Positions 13,854-21,096 of a stretch of DNA of 21,096 bases are shown piece after piece. The first letter of the stretch is position 1. Each line of letters begins with the position of its first letter. This DNA is from an uncultured Clostridia bacterium. Lineage in GTDB: Bacteria > Bacillota > Clostridia > Christensenellales > CAG-138. The position numbers and the translations under genes are program-made. The notes beneath the pieces were generated by a model. It had not been told where the DNA came from. It ran no database searches and saw only the letters and a program-made list of their open reading frames with translations. The DNA lies in NCBI GenBank assembly GCA_937913075.1, contig CALEPU010000113.1, positions 1 through 21,096 of the forward strand, written 5' to 3'.

Positions 13854-15244
13854 AATGCTCCTCCTTTGCCGCCGACGGTTATCTCGGACACACGAATACG
13901 GGGCTGACCGACGTTTGTGGGAATGCTGCCGGACTGTGAGCCGCACATGCCCTGACCGAGCCACATTCTGCGGCCGATACGGTCTATCTTCATAAGCACG
14001 TCCGCGCCGCGTCCTATTAGCGTTGCTCCCCTGACAGGCGAATAGATCTTGCCGTCCTTGACCCAATAGCCCTCTGTAACGGCGAACTGGAACTCGCCCG
14101 TTAAGGGATTGACGGACCCGCCGCCCATTTTGGCGGCGAAGAGCCCCTCGCCCATGGTCCTTATCATCTCCTCCTCATCGTCCTTGCCGGGTGCGAAGAA
14201 GGTGTTCGTCATGCGGGAGGTGGGAGCGAAGGTATAATCCTGCCTGCGGGAGGAGCCCGTGAGGGGATGCCCGTTCATACGTCGGGAGCCCAAGAGATCG
14301 ACGAGATAGGTCTTTAAAATACCGTCCTCGATAAGCACGTTCCTTTGGGAAGGAGTACCCTCGTCGTCATAAGTTATGGAGCCCCACTCGCCCTTCATGG
14401 TACCGTCGTCAACGGCGGTGACTATGGAGGACGCGATTTTTTGACCGAGCTTGCCGCAGAACTCGCTGTTGCCCCTGCCTACCGCTGTCGCCTCGAGCGA
14501 ATGAACGCAGGCCTCGTGCAGTATAACGCCGCCAAACCCGCCGTCTATTACAACGGGCACCGCTCCCGAGGGACACTCGGGCGCATGGAGCATAGTAACA
14601 GCTATGCGCGCAGCCTCCTCGCCGGTCTGCTTCATATCTATTTGACGGTAAGCCTCGAAGCCCATGCCGAGGCCGGGAGAGACGTAACCCGTCTGCGCCT
14701 CGCCGTCCTTCATGGCAACGGCTGTGATGAAGGACCTTGTGCGCGGTCTTACATCCTCAGCCCAGACGCCTTCGGAATTGCAGACCATGATGCGATGGTC
14801 GGCGTCTAAATACTTGCCTGTGACCTGCGTTATCTCGGGAGAGTACGCTTTTGCGGCGGCGCTGCCCTCTCTAAGGAGCGCAACACGCTCGTCGTTCCTG
14901 ACGTCGGCAAAGCGGCGCTCATAGGGCGCCGAGCCCTGACGTACTGCAAACGACTTGCTCTCAAACTCCTTTACGCCGTTAAGCGCAGCGGCAGCGGAGC
15001 GAGCTGCCTCCATAACTGCCTGCTCGCTCGTATCGGCGGTGTAGGCGTATGCGCTGGATGTGCCCTTTAACACACGCACGCCCGCGCCGACCTTACGCTG
15101 ATACGAAGCGTTCTCGACTCTGCCGTCGATCATGTTGACTTCGTTGAACTCGCTGTCCTGCATGAACAGCTCGGAATAATCCGCGCCCGTCTTCAACGCC
15201 TCGTTGAGGACGGCGGCGGCTATGCTTTTACTTACCAAGACCAT
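13850..15244 (-). CDS. tldD: Zinc metalloprotease subunit TldD
   Basis: Catalytic subunit of the TldD/E heterodimer. The 464 aa carry the zinc motif HEACVH (residues 243-248, HExxxH type; many homologs have Gly where Val stands) and the C-terminal MCG Cys in GQGMCGSQSG that completes the site, followed by PTNVGQPRIRVSEITVGG. Two starts are possible. The ATG at 15244 is only 2 nt after GGAGG. The TTG at 15238 (residue 3) is 8 nt after it and fits the ribosome better; the difference is two residues. It has its own sigma-A promoter, divergent from tcdA, and heads the tldD-tldE operon. Confidence 0.95.
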   Translation of the reverse strand: MVLVSKSIAAAVLNEALKTGADYSELFMQDSEFNEVNMIDGRVENASYQRKVGAGVRVLKGTSSAYAYTADTSEQAVMEAARSAAAALNGVKEFESKSFAVRQGSAPYERRFADVRNDERVALLREGSAAAKAYSPEITQVTGKYLDADHRIMVCNSEGVWAEDVRPRTRSFITAVAMKDGEAQTGYVSPGLGMGFEAYRQIDMKQTGEEAARIAVTMLHAPECPSGAVPVVIDGGFGGVILHEACVHSLEATAVGRGNSEFCGKLGQKIASSIVTAVDDGTMKGEWGSITYDDEGTPSQRNVLIEDGILKTYLVDLLGSRRMNGHPLTGSSRRQDYTFAPTSRMTNTFFAPGKDDEEEMIRTMGEGLFAAKMGGGSVNPLTGEFQFAVTEGYWVKDGKIYSPVRGATLIGRGADVLMKIDRIGRRMWLGQGMCGSQSGSIPTNVGQPRIRVSEITVGGKGGAL

Positions 15245-15274
15245 TACCTCCGTGAAATAATTTTTTGCGTTGAA

Positions 15275-15303
15275 ATTATATCACAAAATCGTCGGGTATA
15301 CAA
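15275..15303 (-). promoter_or_regulatory. Promoter of tldD-tldE
   Basis: On the minus strand TTGTAT (15298-15303), a 17-nt spacer and TATAAT (15275-15280), with an extended -10 TGA. Confidence 0.75.
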
Positions 15304-15411
15304 GACAGCAGCCTCGGAGCTTTTCACCTGCTCTGCGTCTTCCGAATAACAATGGAGGCAAAAGCATTTTTTGAATACTTTGTGACAATTTGCGAAACCG
15401 CCTGCGGGCTA

Positions 15412-15440
15412 TTGCAACGAGGCGGATTTTCTGGTAGAAT
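15412..15440 (+). promoter_or_regulatory. Promoter of the tcdA operon
   Basis: TTGCAA (15412-15417), a 17-nt spacer and TAGAAT (15435-15440), about 36 bp ahead of the tcdA ATG. Confidence 0.7.
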
Positions 15441-15475
15441 TAAATTAGAGGATACTGCAAACGGAAGTGTTTTTT

Positions 15476-16201
15476 ATGAAGGAGAGCTTTTACCGAACGG
15501 CTATGCTGCTGGGCGTCGACGCCGAGGAGCGGCTGCAAAACGCTCACGCTGCCGTGTTCGGCGTGGGCGGCGTTGGCGGCAGTGCATGCGACGCGCTTGC
15601 AAGATGCGGCTTGGGCAGGCTGACGATAGTTGACAGCGCAAGGGTCAAGCCCAGCAACCTCAACCGTCAGGTCTGCGCTAAAAAGAGCACTCTCGGCATG
15701 GCAAAGGTCGAAGCCATGCGCTTGCATTTGAGCGACGTTTCGGATTGCTCCGTCACGGTTTGCGACGCCTTTATCACCCGTGGCAATGCCGCCGAGCTGA
15801 TACCCGCGGACGCCGACGTCATAATCGACGCGGTGGATAACGTGACGGCGAAGCTTGCCCTTATAGAGGCCGGGAGCCGCATGGGCATACCGGTGCTCTC
15901 CTCGATGGGCGCGGGAAACAGGCTCGACGCAACGCTCGTTAGGGTGGGCGATATATACAAAACGTCCGTCGATCCGCTTGCGCGGGTCATGCGGCGTGAG
16001 CTTAAAAAGCGAGGGATCGAGCGTCTGCGAGTGGTTTACTCCGCCGAGCAGCCCATAGTGCCGCTGATGAAGGCTCCCGATCCGGATATGAAGGACAACG
16101 CGCCCGCAAGCGCGATCTTCGTGCCCGCCGCCTTCGGGCTGACGCTTGCGGCGGAGGCGATAAGGCTTATATTGAACGGCTATAATTCGGAGGAAAAATG
16201 A
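15476..16201 (+). CDS. tcdA: tRNA threonylcarbamoyladenosine dehydratase
   Basis: E1-like enzyme that uses ATP to cyclise t6A37 of tRNA to ct6A. 241 aa from the ATG at 15476, with GGAAG 8 nt upstream; a GTG at 15467 overlaps that site. The nucleotide-binding motif GVGGVG (residues 29-34), the acidic residue in IVDSARV, and SNLNRQ (to residue 65) are typical of the ThiF/MoeB/HesA fold. AMRLHLSDVS, VIIDAVDNV and KTSVDPLARVMRRELKKRGI with VVYSAEQP distinguish TcdA from other E1-like members. It is the first gene of a four-gene operon and overlaps the next start by ATGA. Its company here is cell-wall genes, not translation genes. Confidence 0.93.
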   Translation: MKESFYRTAMLLGVDAEERLQNAHAAVFGVGGVGGSACDALARCGLGRLTIVDSARVKPSNLNRQVCAKKSTLGMAKVEAMRLHLSDVSDCSVTVCDAFITRGNAAELIPADADVIIDAVDNVTAKLALIEAGSRMGIPVLSSMGAGNRLDATLVRVGDIYKTSVDPLARVMRRELKKRGIERLRVVYSAEQPIVPLMKAPDPDMKDNAPASAIFVPAAFGLTLAAEAIRLILNGYNSEEK

Positions 16202-18333
16202 ACTGTATTGCTGTAAATAACAACCTGAGACGCATTGCGGCGCTGCTTGCCGCGGTAATGCTCGCGCTCTGCCTTGCGCCGAGCCATACCGTTGCGTGGA
16301 CATCTTCTGCGGAGCTGCAGGCCGCAGTCAAGGGCTCCTCTGCCGAGGAGGAGGGCGCGGCGGACAGCGGCGTCTCTTTAACCGACGAGACCGAGGCGTG
16401 GAGCTCTCTTTTTATGAGGGGCGGCTCGATTACCAAAAAGATGAACGAGTCCTATGATATGGATTTCAGCATTATAAGAGTGCTTATAACTCTCGATACG
16501 AATGATGAACAGCCGAAATACGCCGTCAGGCTCGTGCTGCACGGAGAGTATTATTTTAAAAGCGAGATGTACTGTCTTAACGGCAACGGCTTGGAGGGCT
16601 GCTGCGTCATTATAAGAAAAGAGGGCGCTCTTATCAACGCCTACAACGAGGAGGGCGCTCTTATAGCCTCCGGCGAGAAGCTGGAGCTTAACCGCGTTTA
16701 CGTAAGCCATGAGGCCGGCTATGCCACGCTTTACTCCGACATCAGCGGCTATTCGAGGTCAACGCCCGCCAACAACGGCTTCAGCTACCTCGGAAATTTC
16801 GTCTTCGGCACCGACGGCAACGGCGGTCTGATGGTCGTCAACCACGTGCCGCTTGCACACTACATTTACGGCGTTGTGGGGTATGAAATGAATTATACCT
16901 GCCCTCCCGAGTCATTGAAGGCACAGGCGATAGCGGCAAAGTGCTTCGGTATGTCCTTCATGGCAAACGAACCGTATTGGGACGTCAAGGACGGCTACTG
17001 CGACTCTCTTTACCAGAAGTACAGGGGCTATTCGCGTGATCCCAACGTGCTCACAACGCTGCAATACTGCCTTGACGTTATAGGCGAGGGGCTCTCCTAC
17101 GACGGTAAAATAATACCCACCTTCTTCGGCGCCTCCAACGGCGGCGAGACCAGCCTGCCATCTATCGCCTTCGGCGGACATTCCTACGACATGGCATATT
17201 CCGTCAGCATCGACAGCGTTGATTTTGCGGCTTCGAAAAATCGCAAAACCATGCATATAAGCTTCGGTCCGCAGACCGCGCCCGACGAATACGGCAGCCG
17301 CTTCCTCGACTTTATACTGAGCAAGGCGCGTGCGGCTTACGGCGTTGCATATAACAGCGTTGTTTCGATAGATCAGGCGTATTGCTATATGCCCCAATCC
17401 GGCACTCAGCGCAATATGAAAATGATGTACGTGCGCGCGACGGTTGCCGCGCCGAACGGCTCACAGCTCGATTTGGAGCTCAGTTTCGAGACAAAGGAGC
17501 TTAAGGAGCGTGCTTTGCAGGATTACGACGGCAGCGGCGACGTATACAATTCGTGGGCTCCCTGCGTATTCAACTCCGCATTTAAGATATTCTGGGGAGT
17601 GGGGACGTCCGGCGGCTACACGCTTTACCTTTGCAGGTTCGGGCACGGCATAGGGCTCTCGCAGGACGGAGCGGCGGCTATGGCAAAGCCCGAATACGGC
17701 AGCAAGACATACCGCGAGATACTTTCCTTCTACTATCCCAACTTTGTTTCCATTGAGATAACCGAGGCCAATCCCGAGGCTCCGCTGCTTACCACGCTCG
17801 ACGCAAGCGCATACGGCAGATGCATGGGCGGCACTGTATACATAAGAACTGAGCCGAGGATAGCCGCAGATACCGTCTTGGATGTTATTGAGCTCGGCGA
17901 CCATATAGATATTATATCCTCTACCCGCGACGGCAGATGGTACAACGTGCTCTCCAACGGGCATATGGGCTATATGTCATATAAATTTGTCAGCATAGAT
18001 ATGTTCCCCGCTCCCGCAGACGCGGTATTTACGCTCTACACCGCCGAGGCGAAGGCGGGCGCCCTGCTATACCCCGTGCCGAGCATATTCGCCGAGGACG
18101 CCGCGGCGCTCTCGAGCGAGAGCATGACCCTTTGGGCAAGCCTTGGCAATTGGTATTACGCAGTTACCGCAGACGGCGCAGCGGGCTACGTTCGTGTTGA
18201 TGACGTTATTATAACCGACGAATACGAATTCAACGGCTCGGAGCCCATTATAAGCATGGCGCCGACGCCGCGCTATTTCATTTCGATAGCGAGCAGCGAC
18301 TCCTCTGTTCCCCATGCGAGGCGCGGTGCATGA
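16198..18333 (+). CDS. SpoIID/LytB-domain protein with SH3-like repeats
   Basis: Probable secreted glycan-strand hydrolase; SpoIID proteins are lytic transglycosylases acting on peptidoglycan. 711 aa, about twice the size of B. subtilis SpoIID. An N-terminal signal or anchor helix is at ~11-32. A beta-rich region (~90-210) precedes the SpoIID core: VPLAHYIYGVVGYEM with the catalytic Glu230, ESLKAQAIAAK, FFGASNGGET, and GHGIGLSQDGAAAMA (482-496). One SH3-like domain lies at ~545-600 and a second weaker one at ~610-670. The start ATG has GGAGG just upstream and overlaps the tcdA stop. The size and SH3 domains suggest a LytB-like wall enzyme rather than the classic engulfment SpoIID. It overlaps the next gene by ATGA. 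Confidence 0.9.
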   Translation: MNCIAVNNNLRRIAALLAAVMLALCLAPSHTVAWTSSAELQAAVKGSSAEEEGAADSGVSLTDETEAWSSLFMRGGSITKKMNESYDMDFSIIRVLITLDTNDEQPKYAVRLVLHGEYYFKSEMYCLNGNGLEGCCVIIRKEGALINAYNEEGALIASGEKLELNRVYVSHEAGYATLYSDISGYSRSTPANNGFSYLGNFVFGTDGNGGLMVVNHVPLAHYIYGVVGYEMNYTCPPESLKAQAIAAKCFGMSFMANEPYWDVKDGYCDSLYQKYRGYSRDPNVLTTLQYCLDVIGEGLSYDGKIIPTFFGASNGGETSLPSIAFGGHSYDMAYSVSIDSVDFAASKNRKTMHISFGPQTAPDEYGSRFLDFILSKARAAYGVAYNSVVSIDQAYCYMPQSGTQRNMKMMYVRATVAAPNGSQLDLELSFETKELKERALQDYDGSGDVYNSWAPCVFNSAFKIFWGVGTSGGYTLYLCRFGHGIGLSQDGAAAMAKPEYGSKTYREILSFYYPNFVSIEITEANPEAPLLTTLDASAYGRCMGGTVYIRTEPRIAADTVLDVIELGDHIDIISSTRDGRWYNVLSNGHMGYMSYKFVSIDMFPAPADAVFTLYTAEAKAGALLYPVPSIFAEDAAALSSESMTLWASLGNWYYAVTADGAAGYVRVDDVIITDEYEFNGSEPIISMAPTPRYFISIASSDSSVPHARRGA

Positions 18334-19595
18334 GCGCCAATAAAATAAGGAGTGCACTTTGCACTCTGCTTGCGGTACTTACCGCCGGCACTTGTGCGTG
18401 CTCAATAAGAAACAACACCGCACCGGCAAACACTGCCGATGCGGCTTTCTATACCTCGGCGCCTGCGGTATCACAACTGCCCTCCCCCGCCGCCTCAGCT
18501 CCGACGGATACACCGGAGCCGACACAGGAGCCTGCGCCTGACGTTAAGGAACTCATTGACAGATACGTCGGCGGCATGAGCTTAGAGGATAAGCTCGCGC
18601 AGCTCGTAATGTTCGGCTTCGGGGGCACAGAGGAGCCGGACGCTGAATTCGCGGAAATCATCGAAGAATACGGCGTCGGCAATATTATTTTCGTCGGCAG
18701 CAACGTAAAAAAGGATGACGGCTCGGGCGGGTTTGACGCCATGGCGGGGTTGGTCGAAAAGCTCAACGCCATGAATCCCTGCGGGATACCGAGGCTTTAC
18801 TCCGTCGACGTTGAGGGCGGCACTGTGCAGAGGTTTAAATGGGAGCCCTCGCTGCCCTCCGCAAACAAGCTTGGGACCATGGGCGCAGAAGCAGCCTACG
18901 AGCAGTTTAAGCTTGTAGGCGAGAGGCTTCGCTCGATCGGGATAAACCTCGATCTTGCGCCTGTCACGGACGTTGCCGAGGATCCTTTTTCCACATTTCT
19001 CGGCAGCAGGGTAATCTCCTCCGACGAGCAGGTCGCGTGTGAAATAGGCACGGCGATAATCAATGGGCTGCATGACGGCGGCTGTTTGTCGACCGCAAAG
19101 CACTTCCCGGGACACGGCAGCGCCGACGGTGACTCGCACAAGGTAACGCCGACCGTCGGCAAGACCGCGGCAGAGCTTTACGAATACGACCTTGTGCCAT
19201 TCCGCGCGGCAATAGAAGCGGGCGTTGATTGCGTGCTCGCAGCAAACGTGCTCTACCCTGCACTCGACGAAAACGATATCGCCTGCCTTTCTTCCAAGGT
19301 GTTGGACGGGCTGCTGAGGCAGGAGCTCGGCTTTGACGGAGTCGTCATATCCGACGATTTTCTCATGCAGGGTATGCTCTCACAGTACAAGCCGGGCGAT
19401 GCGGCGGTAAAATTTATCAACTCCGGCGGAGATATCGTGCTCTGCGGCGCTTCGTACTCCGTACAGAGGAGCATAATGGAAGCGCTGTATGAAGCAGCCG
19501 AGAACGGGAGCCTGTCGGCAGAGCGCATAGATCTAAGCGTGCACCGCGTACTTTACGCAAAATACAGTTTGGGAATTTGGGAGCCCGAGGCATGA
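18330..19595 (+). CDS. GH3 beta-N-acetylhexosaminidase, NagZ-like, exported
   Basis: Predicted to remove terminal N-acetylglucosamine from muropeptides or glycan fragments outside the cell. 421 aa: a hydrophobic N-terminus (~7-20) with two Cys (22, 24) but no canonical lipobox, so lipoprotein status is uncertain; a Ser/Thr/Pro-rich stalk (~28-70); and a GH3 catalytic domain (~72-415). Family motifs: SVDVEGG, the KHFPGHG signature (257-263) followed by the Asp-His dyad GDSH (268-270, the acid/base pair of NagZ), and the nucleophile in VISDDFLM (Asp342). It lacks the second domain of larger GH3 enzymes. The ATG overlaps the upstream stop, and its own stop overlaps the next start. Pairing with a SpoIID enzyme suggests stepwise glycan degradation. 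Confidence 0.92.
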   Translation: MSANKIRSALCTLLAVLTAGTCACSIRNNTAPANTADAAFYTSAPAVSQLPSPAASAPTDTPEPTQEPAPDVKELIDRYVGGMSLEDKLAQLVMFGFGGTEEPDAEFAEIIEEYGVGNIIFVGSNVKKDDGSGGFDAMAGLVEKLNAMNPCGIPRLYSVDVEGGTVQRFKWEPSLPSANKLGTMGAEAAYEQFKLVGERLRSIGINLDLAPVTDVAEDPFSTFLGSRVISSDEQVACEIGTAIINGLHDGGCLSTAKHFPGHGSADGDSHKVTPTVGKTAAELYEYDLVPFRAAIEAGVDCVLAANVLYPALDENDIACLSSKVLDGLLRQELGFDGVVISDDFLMQGMLSQYKPGDAAVKFINSGGDIVLCGASYSVQRSIMEALYEAAENGSLSAERIDLSVHRVLYAKYSLGIWEPEA

Positions 19596-20542
19596 AAAAA
19601 GGGTCTTCAAAAAAAAGGGCTGCCATAGCCGCAATTATACTTCTCGCCGCATTTCTTCTCGACATGGCGGCGACGAAGGTCGTTTTCGACGGCGTTTTCG
19701 ACGGCTATGACCTGCCCGCCGCTTACAGTGAGGAGGATTTTGACGATATACTTGCCGCAGATACTGAGGACTTTGGAGTTTCTATCGGCAAGGAAACGCT
19801 TCGTACAAGGCTTTACAAGCCGCAGGACACGGGCGATGGCTCTGCTCTCGTTATGCTTTTGCCCGGTATGCGCGCCGGGTTTGAGGATCATTTGCCGCTT
19901 ATTGCGGCGCTTTTGCGCGAGGGTTACTGCGTTTTCGCCATCGACCCCACGGGCTGCCGCGGCAGCGGCGGCAACAGCGCGGTGAGCTTTTACAGGAGCG
20001 TTGACGATATTGATGCTTGCCTCGGTTTTGTTGAGAAAGCGGAGCTTTGGGGCTGTAACGCGCTGTTTTTAATAGGTCACAGCCGCGGGGGATATGCCGT
20101 TTGCCGCGCTGTTTCCTCGAGGCATGATATCACCGGCGTGGTATCGGTCAGCGCGCCAAACAGTCCCATGGACGCTGTTTTGGGGTCATCAAGCGGGTTT
20201 GTCGGCTCAGCGTTGACCTACGCAAATCTGCCTGCGCTCTGGCTATATCAGGCGATAGTATGCGGGCCTGCTAACGTCACCGCCTCAGCATCATCTGACG
20301 TCGCCGCATCCGACGTTCCCGTGCTTGTGATACATGGCGCGGAGGATTCCGTCGTGCCCGCTTTTTCGCGGTCGCTCTACTCCCACAGGGATGACCTTGA
20401 AGGCGGAAATGCATACTTTTTGCTTACAAGCGGCGATCATACGGGCGTCCTCTACCGAGAGGACGGGACGCTTCAACCCGAGGTATTCGGCAATATAATA
20501 GAGTTTTTTGAGCTTTGCTTTACGGGATATCAGTCGGAATGA
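19592..20542 (+). CDS. Membrane-anchored alpha/beta hydrolase
   Basis: 316 aa from the ATG at 19592, which overlaps the upstream stop (ATGA); an in-frame TTG at 19577 would overlap the previous gene further. A positively charged N-terminus and one helix (~9-23) suggest an anchor with the enzyme outside. The alpha/beta hydrolase fold shows LLPGMRAG (oxyanion region), GCRGSGGNS, the nucleophile elbow GHSRGG (Ser164), the acid in HGAEDSVVP (Asp252), and His283 in SGDHTG. The substrate is unknown. Position after SpoIID and GH3 genes suggests de-esterification of wall-linked or carbohydrate substrates, but a general esterase or peptidase is equally possible. Its 3' end overlaps convergent yunB by 23 bp. 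Confidence 0.88.
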   Translation: MKKGSSKKRAAIAAIILLAAFLLDMAATKVVFDGVFDGYDLPAAYSEEDFDDILAADTEDFGVSIGKETLRTRLYKPQDTGDGSALVMLLPGMRAGFEDHLPLIAALLREGYCVFAIDPTGCRGSGGNSAVSFYRSVDDIDACLGFVEKAELWGCNALFLIGHSRGGYAVCRAVSSRHDITGVVSVSAPNSPMDAVLGSSSGFVGSALTYANLPALWLYQAIVCGPANVTASASSDVAASDVPVLVIHGAEDSVVPAFSRSLYSHRDDLEGGNAYFLLTSGDHTGVLYREDGTLQPEVFGNIIEFFELCFTGYQSE

Positions 20543-21096
20543 GGTTGAGCATATCCTCTTCGTTCGCGACGTTGGTGTACACCTGCGGCACCTCGCCGAC
20601 GATGACCGTCTGGCAAATGGGTGATATGCCTGTCACCTCTATGACCTGCGCTCTGCCGCCGAGCACCACCTGTATATGTGCCGTGAGCTTTAAATCGACA
20701 CTGTAAATGCACTGATTTATGCCTGCCGATTTGAGGCTTGATACAGTATCGGCTGTGATGCTGCCGACCGGCGCGAAGCCTATTTTGACCTGCGGACCTC
20801 TGCCGCCTAAGAGCACCGACCCGCTGACGTCGCCGAGGGAAAGCGTAACGCCCTCCCTGCCGATGCTCTCCATGCGCTGTCTTGCGTCTGCCGAGGCGAG
20901 CGAAGCGACGCAGTTGAGCTTTGCCGTATCTGCAATTACAAGATAGCTCTCGGAGTCGGTCTGCGTCACTTTCAGCATATCCCCCTGCTCGTTTTCAAGC
21001 GCCGCCATCACCGCAAAGCTCATGGTATTCGCAGCAAGCTCCTTTGCCCTCTCGCCGGTCATGCCGTTGTCCCCCGCCATGTCCCTGATCTGGGGC
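20520..21096 (-). CDS. yunB: Sporulation protein YunB, 5'-incomplete
   Basis: Member of the YunB sporulation family, expressed in the mother cell in B. subtilis; the molecular function is not known. The frame is open to the window edge (PQIRD before the Met at 21080), so the start and the usual N-terminal membrane segment are missing. What is present, about 190 codons, shows the family core: LGDVSGSVLLGGRGPQVKIG, PVGSITADT, GINQCIYSVDL, and the C-terminal CQTVIVGEVPQVY. The position lost corresponds to the first ~40-60 residues. It supports an endospore-forming host. Convergent with the hydrolase gene, overlapping at the 3' ends, with no terminator seen between. Confidence 0.85.
   Translation of the reverse strand, partial: PQIRDMAGDNGMTGERAKELAANTMSFAVMAALENEQGDMLKVTQTDSESYLVIADTAKLNCVASLASADARQRMESIGREGVTLSLGDVSGSVLLGGRGPQVKIGFAPVGSITADTVSSLKSAGINQCIYSVDLKLTAHIQVVLGGRAQVIEVTGISPICQTVIVGEVPQVYTNVANEEDMLNLIPTDIP

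Noticed and set aside
13854..14066. N-terminal extension of tldE
   Set aside because: Lies within tldD in another frame and has no family similarity; a strong ribosome-binding site marks the start at 13853.
15352..15633. 93-codon plus-strand frame ahead of tcdA
   Set aside because: It spans the tcdA promoter and continues into tcdA in another frame with an Arg-rich shadow composition.

Overview
The window reads as chromosomal DNA of a GC-rich, endospore-forming Firmicute of class Clostridia, probably an uncultured gut lineage. The support is the L21-Prp-L27 gene order with the Firmicutes-type cleavable L27 leader, butyrate kinase, the sporulation proteins YunB and SpoIID, purine-rich Shine-Dalgarno sites and sigma-A type promoters. 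No rRNA, tRNA, CRISPR array or phage module was found. Most of the content is housekeeping and cell-envelope genes. The only mobile element is one small insertion sequence. The first ~180 bp are an AT-rich foreign-looking patch (52 G+C in 180 bases by hand count) fused in frame to the first gene, possibly an assembly artefact at a contig end.

Layout. 3-1139 (+): a 5'-incomplete peptidoglycan-binding/NlpC-P60 hydrolase, ending at a bidirectional terminator. 1200-3988 (-): pth, buk and an OGG1-type DNA glycosylase, with separate promoters for buk and ogg. 4085-5213 (+): the rplU-prp-rpmA ribosomal operon with its own promoter, a structured leader and a terminator. 5238-6503 (-): a four-zinc-ribbon protein of unknown role behind a perfect-consensus sigma-A promoter. 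About 6724-7774: an IS481-type element. 7991-9616 (+): a second, larger PG-binding/NlpC-P60 protein, paralogous to the first gene. 9723-12437 (+): feoA, feoB and a DUF2284 cysteine-rich protein. 12522-15244 (-): the tldD-tldE (pmbA) protease pair. 15476-20542 (+): a tightly overlapped operon of tcdA, a SpoIID/LytB-domain protein with SH3-like repeats, a NagZ-like GH3 hexosaminidase and a membrane-anchored alpha/beta hydrolase. 20520-21096 (-): the 3' part of yunB.

Functional themes. (1) Peptidoglycan remodelling: two NlpC/P60 paralogs, a SpoIID-type glycan hydrolase, a GH3 N-acetylhexosaminidase and YunB. (2) Translation: L21, L27, the Prp protease that matures L27, Pth and TcdA. (3) Ferrous iron uptake: FeoAB, with an FeoB whose guanine-recognition motifs G4 and G5 are degraded. 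(4) Energy: butyrate kinase. I see no clear undescribed defence or mobile system. The most unusual items are the in-frame AT-rich fusion at the left edge, the FeoB nucleotide-specificity motifs, the tcdA-spoIID-GH3-hydrolase operon and the structured IS-flanking DNA.
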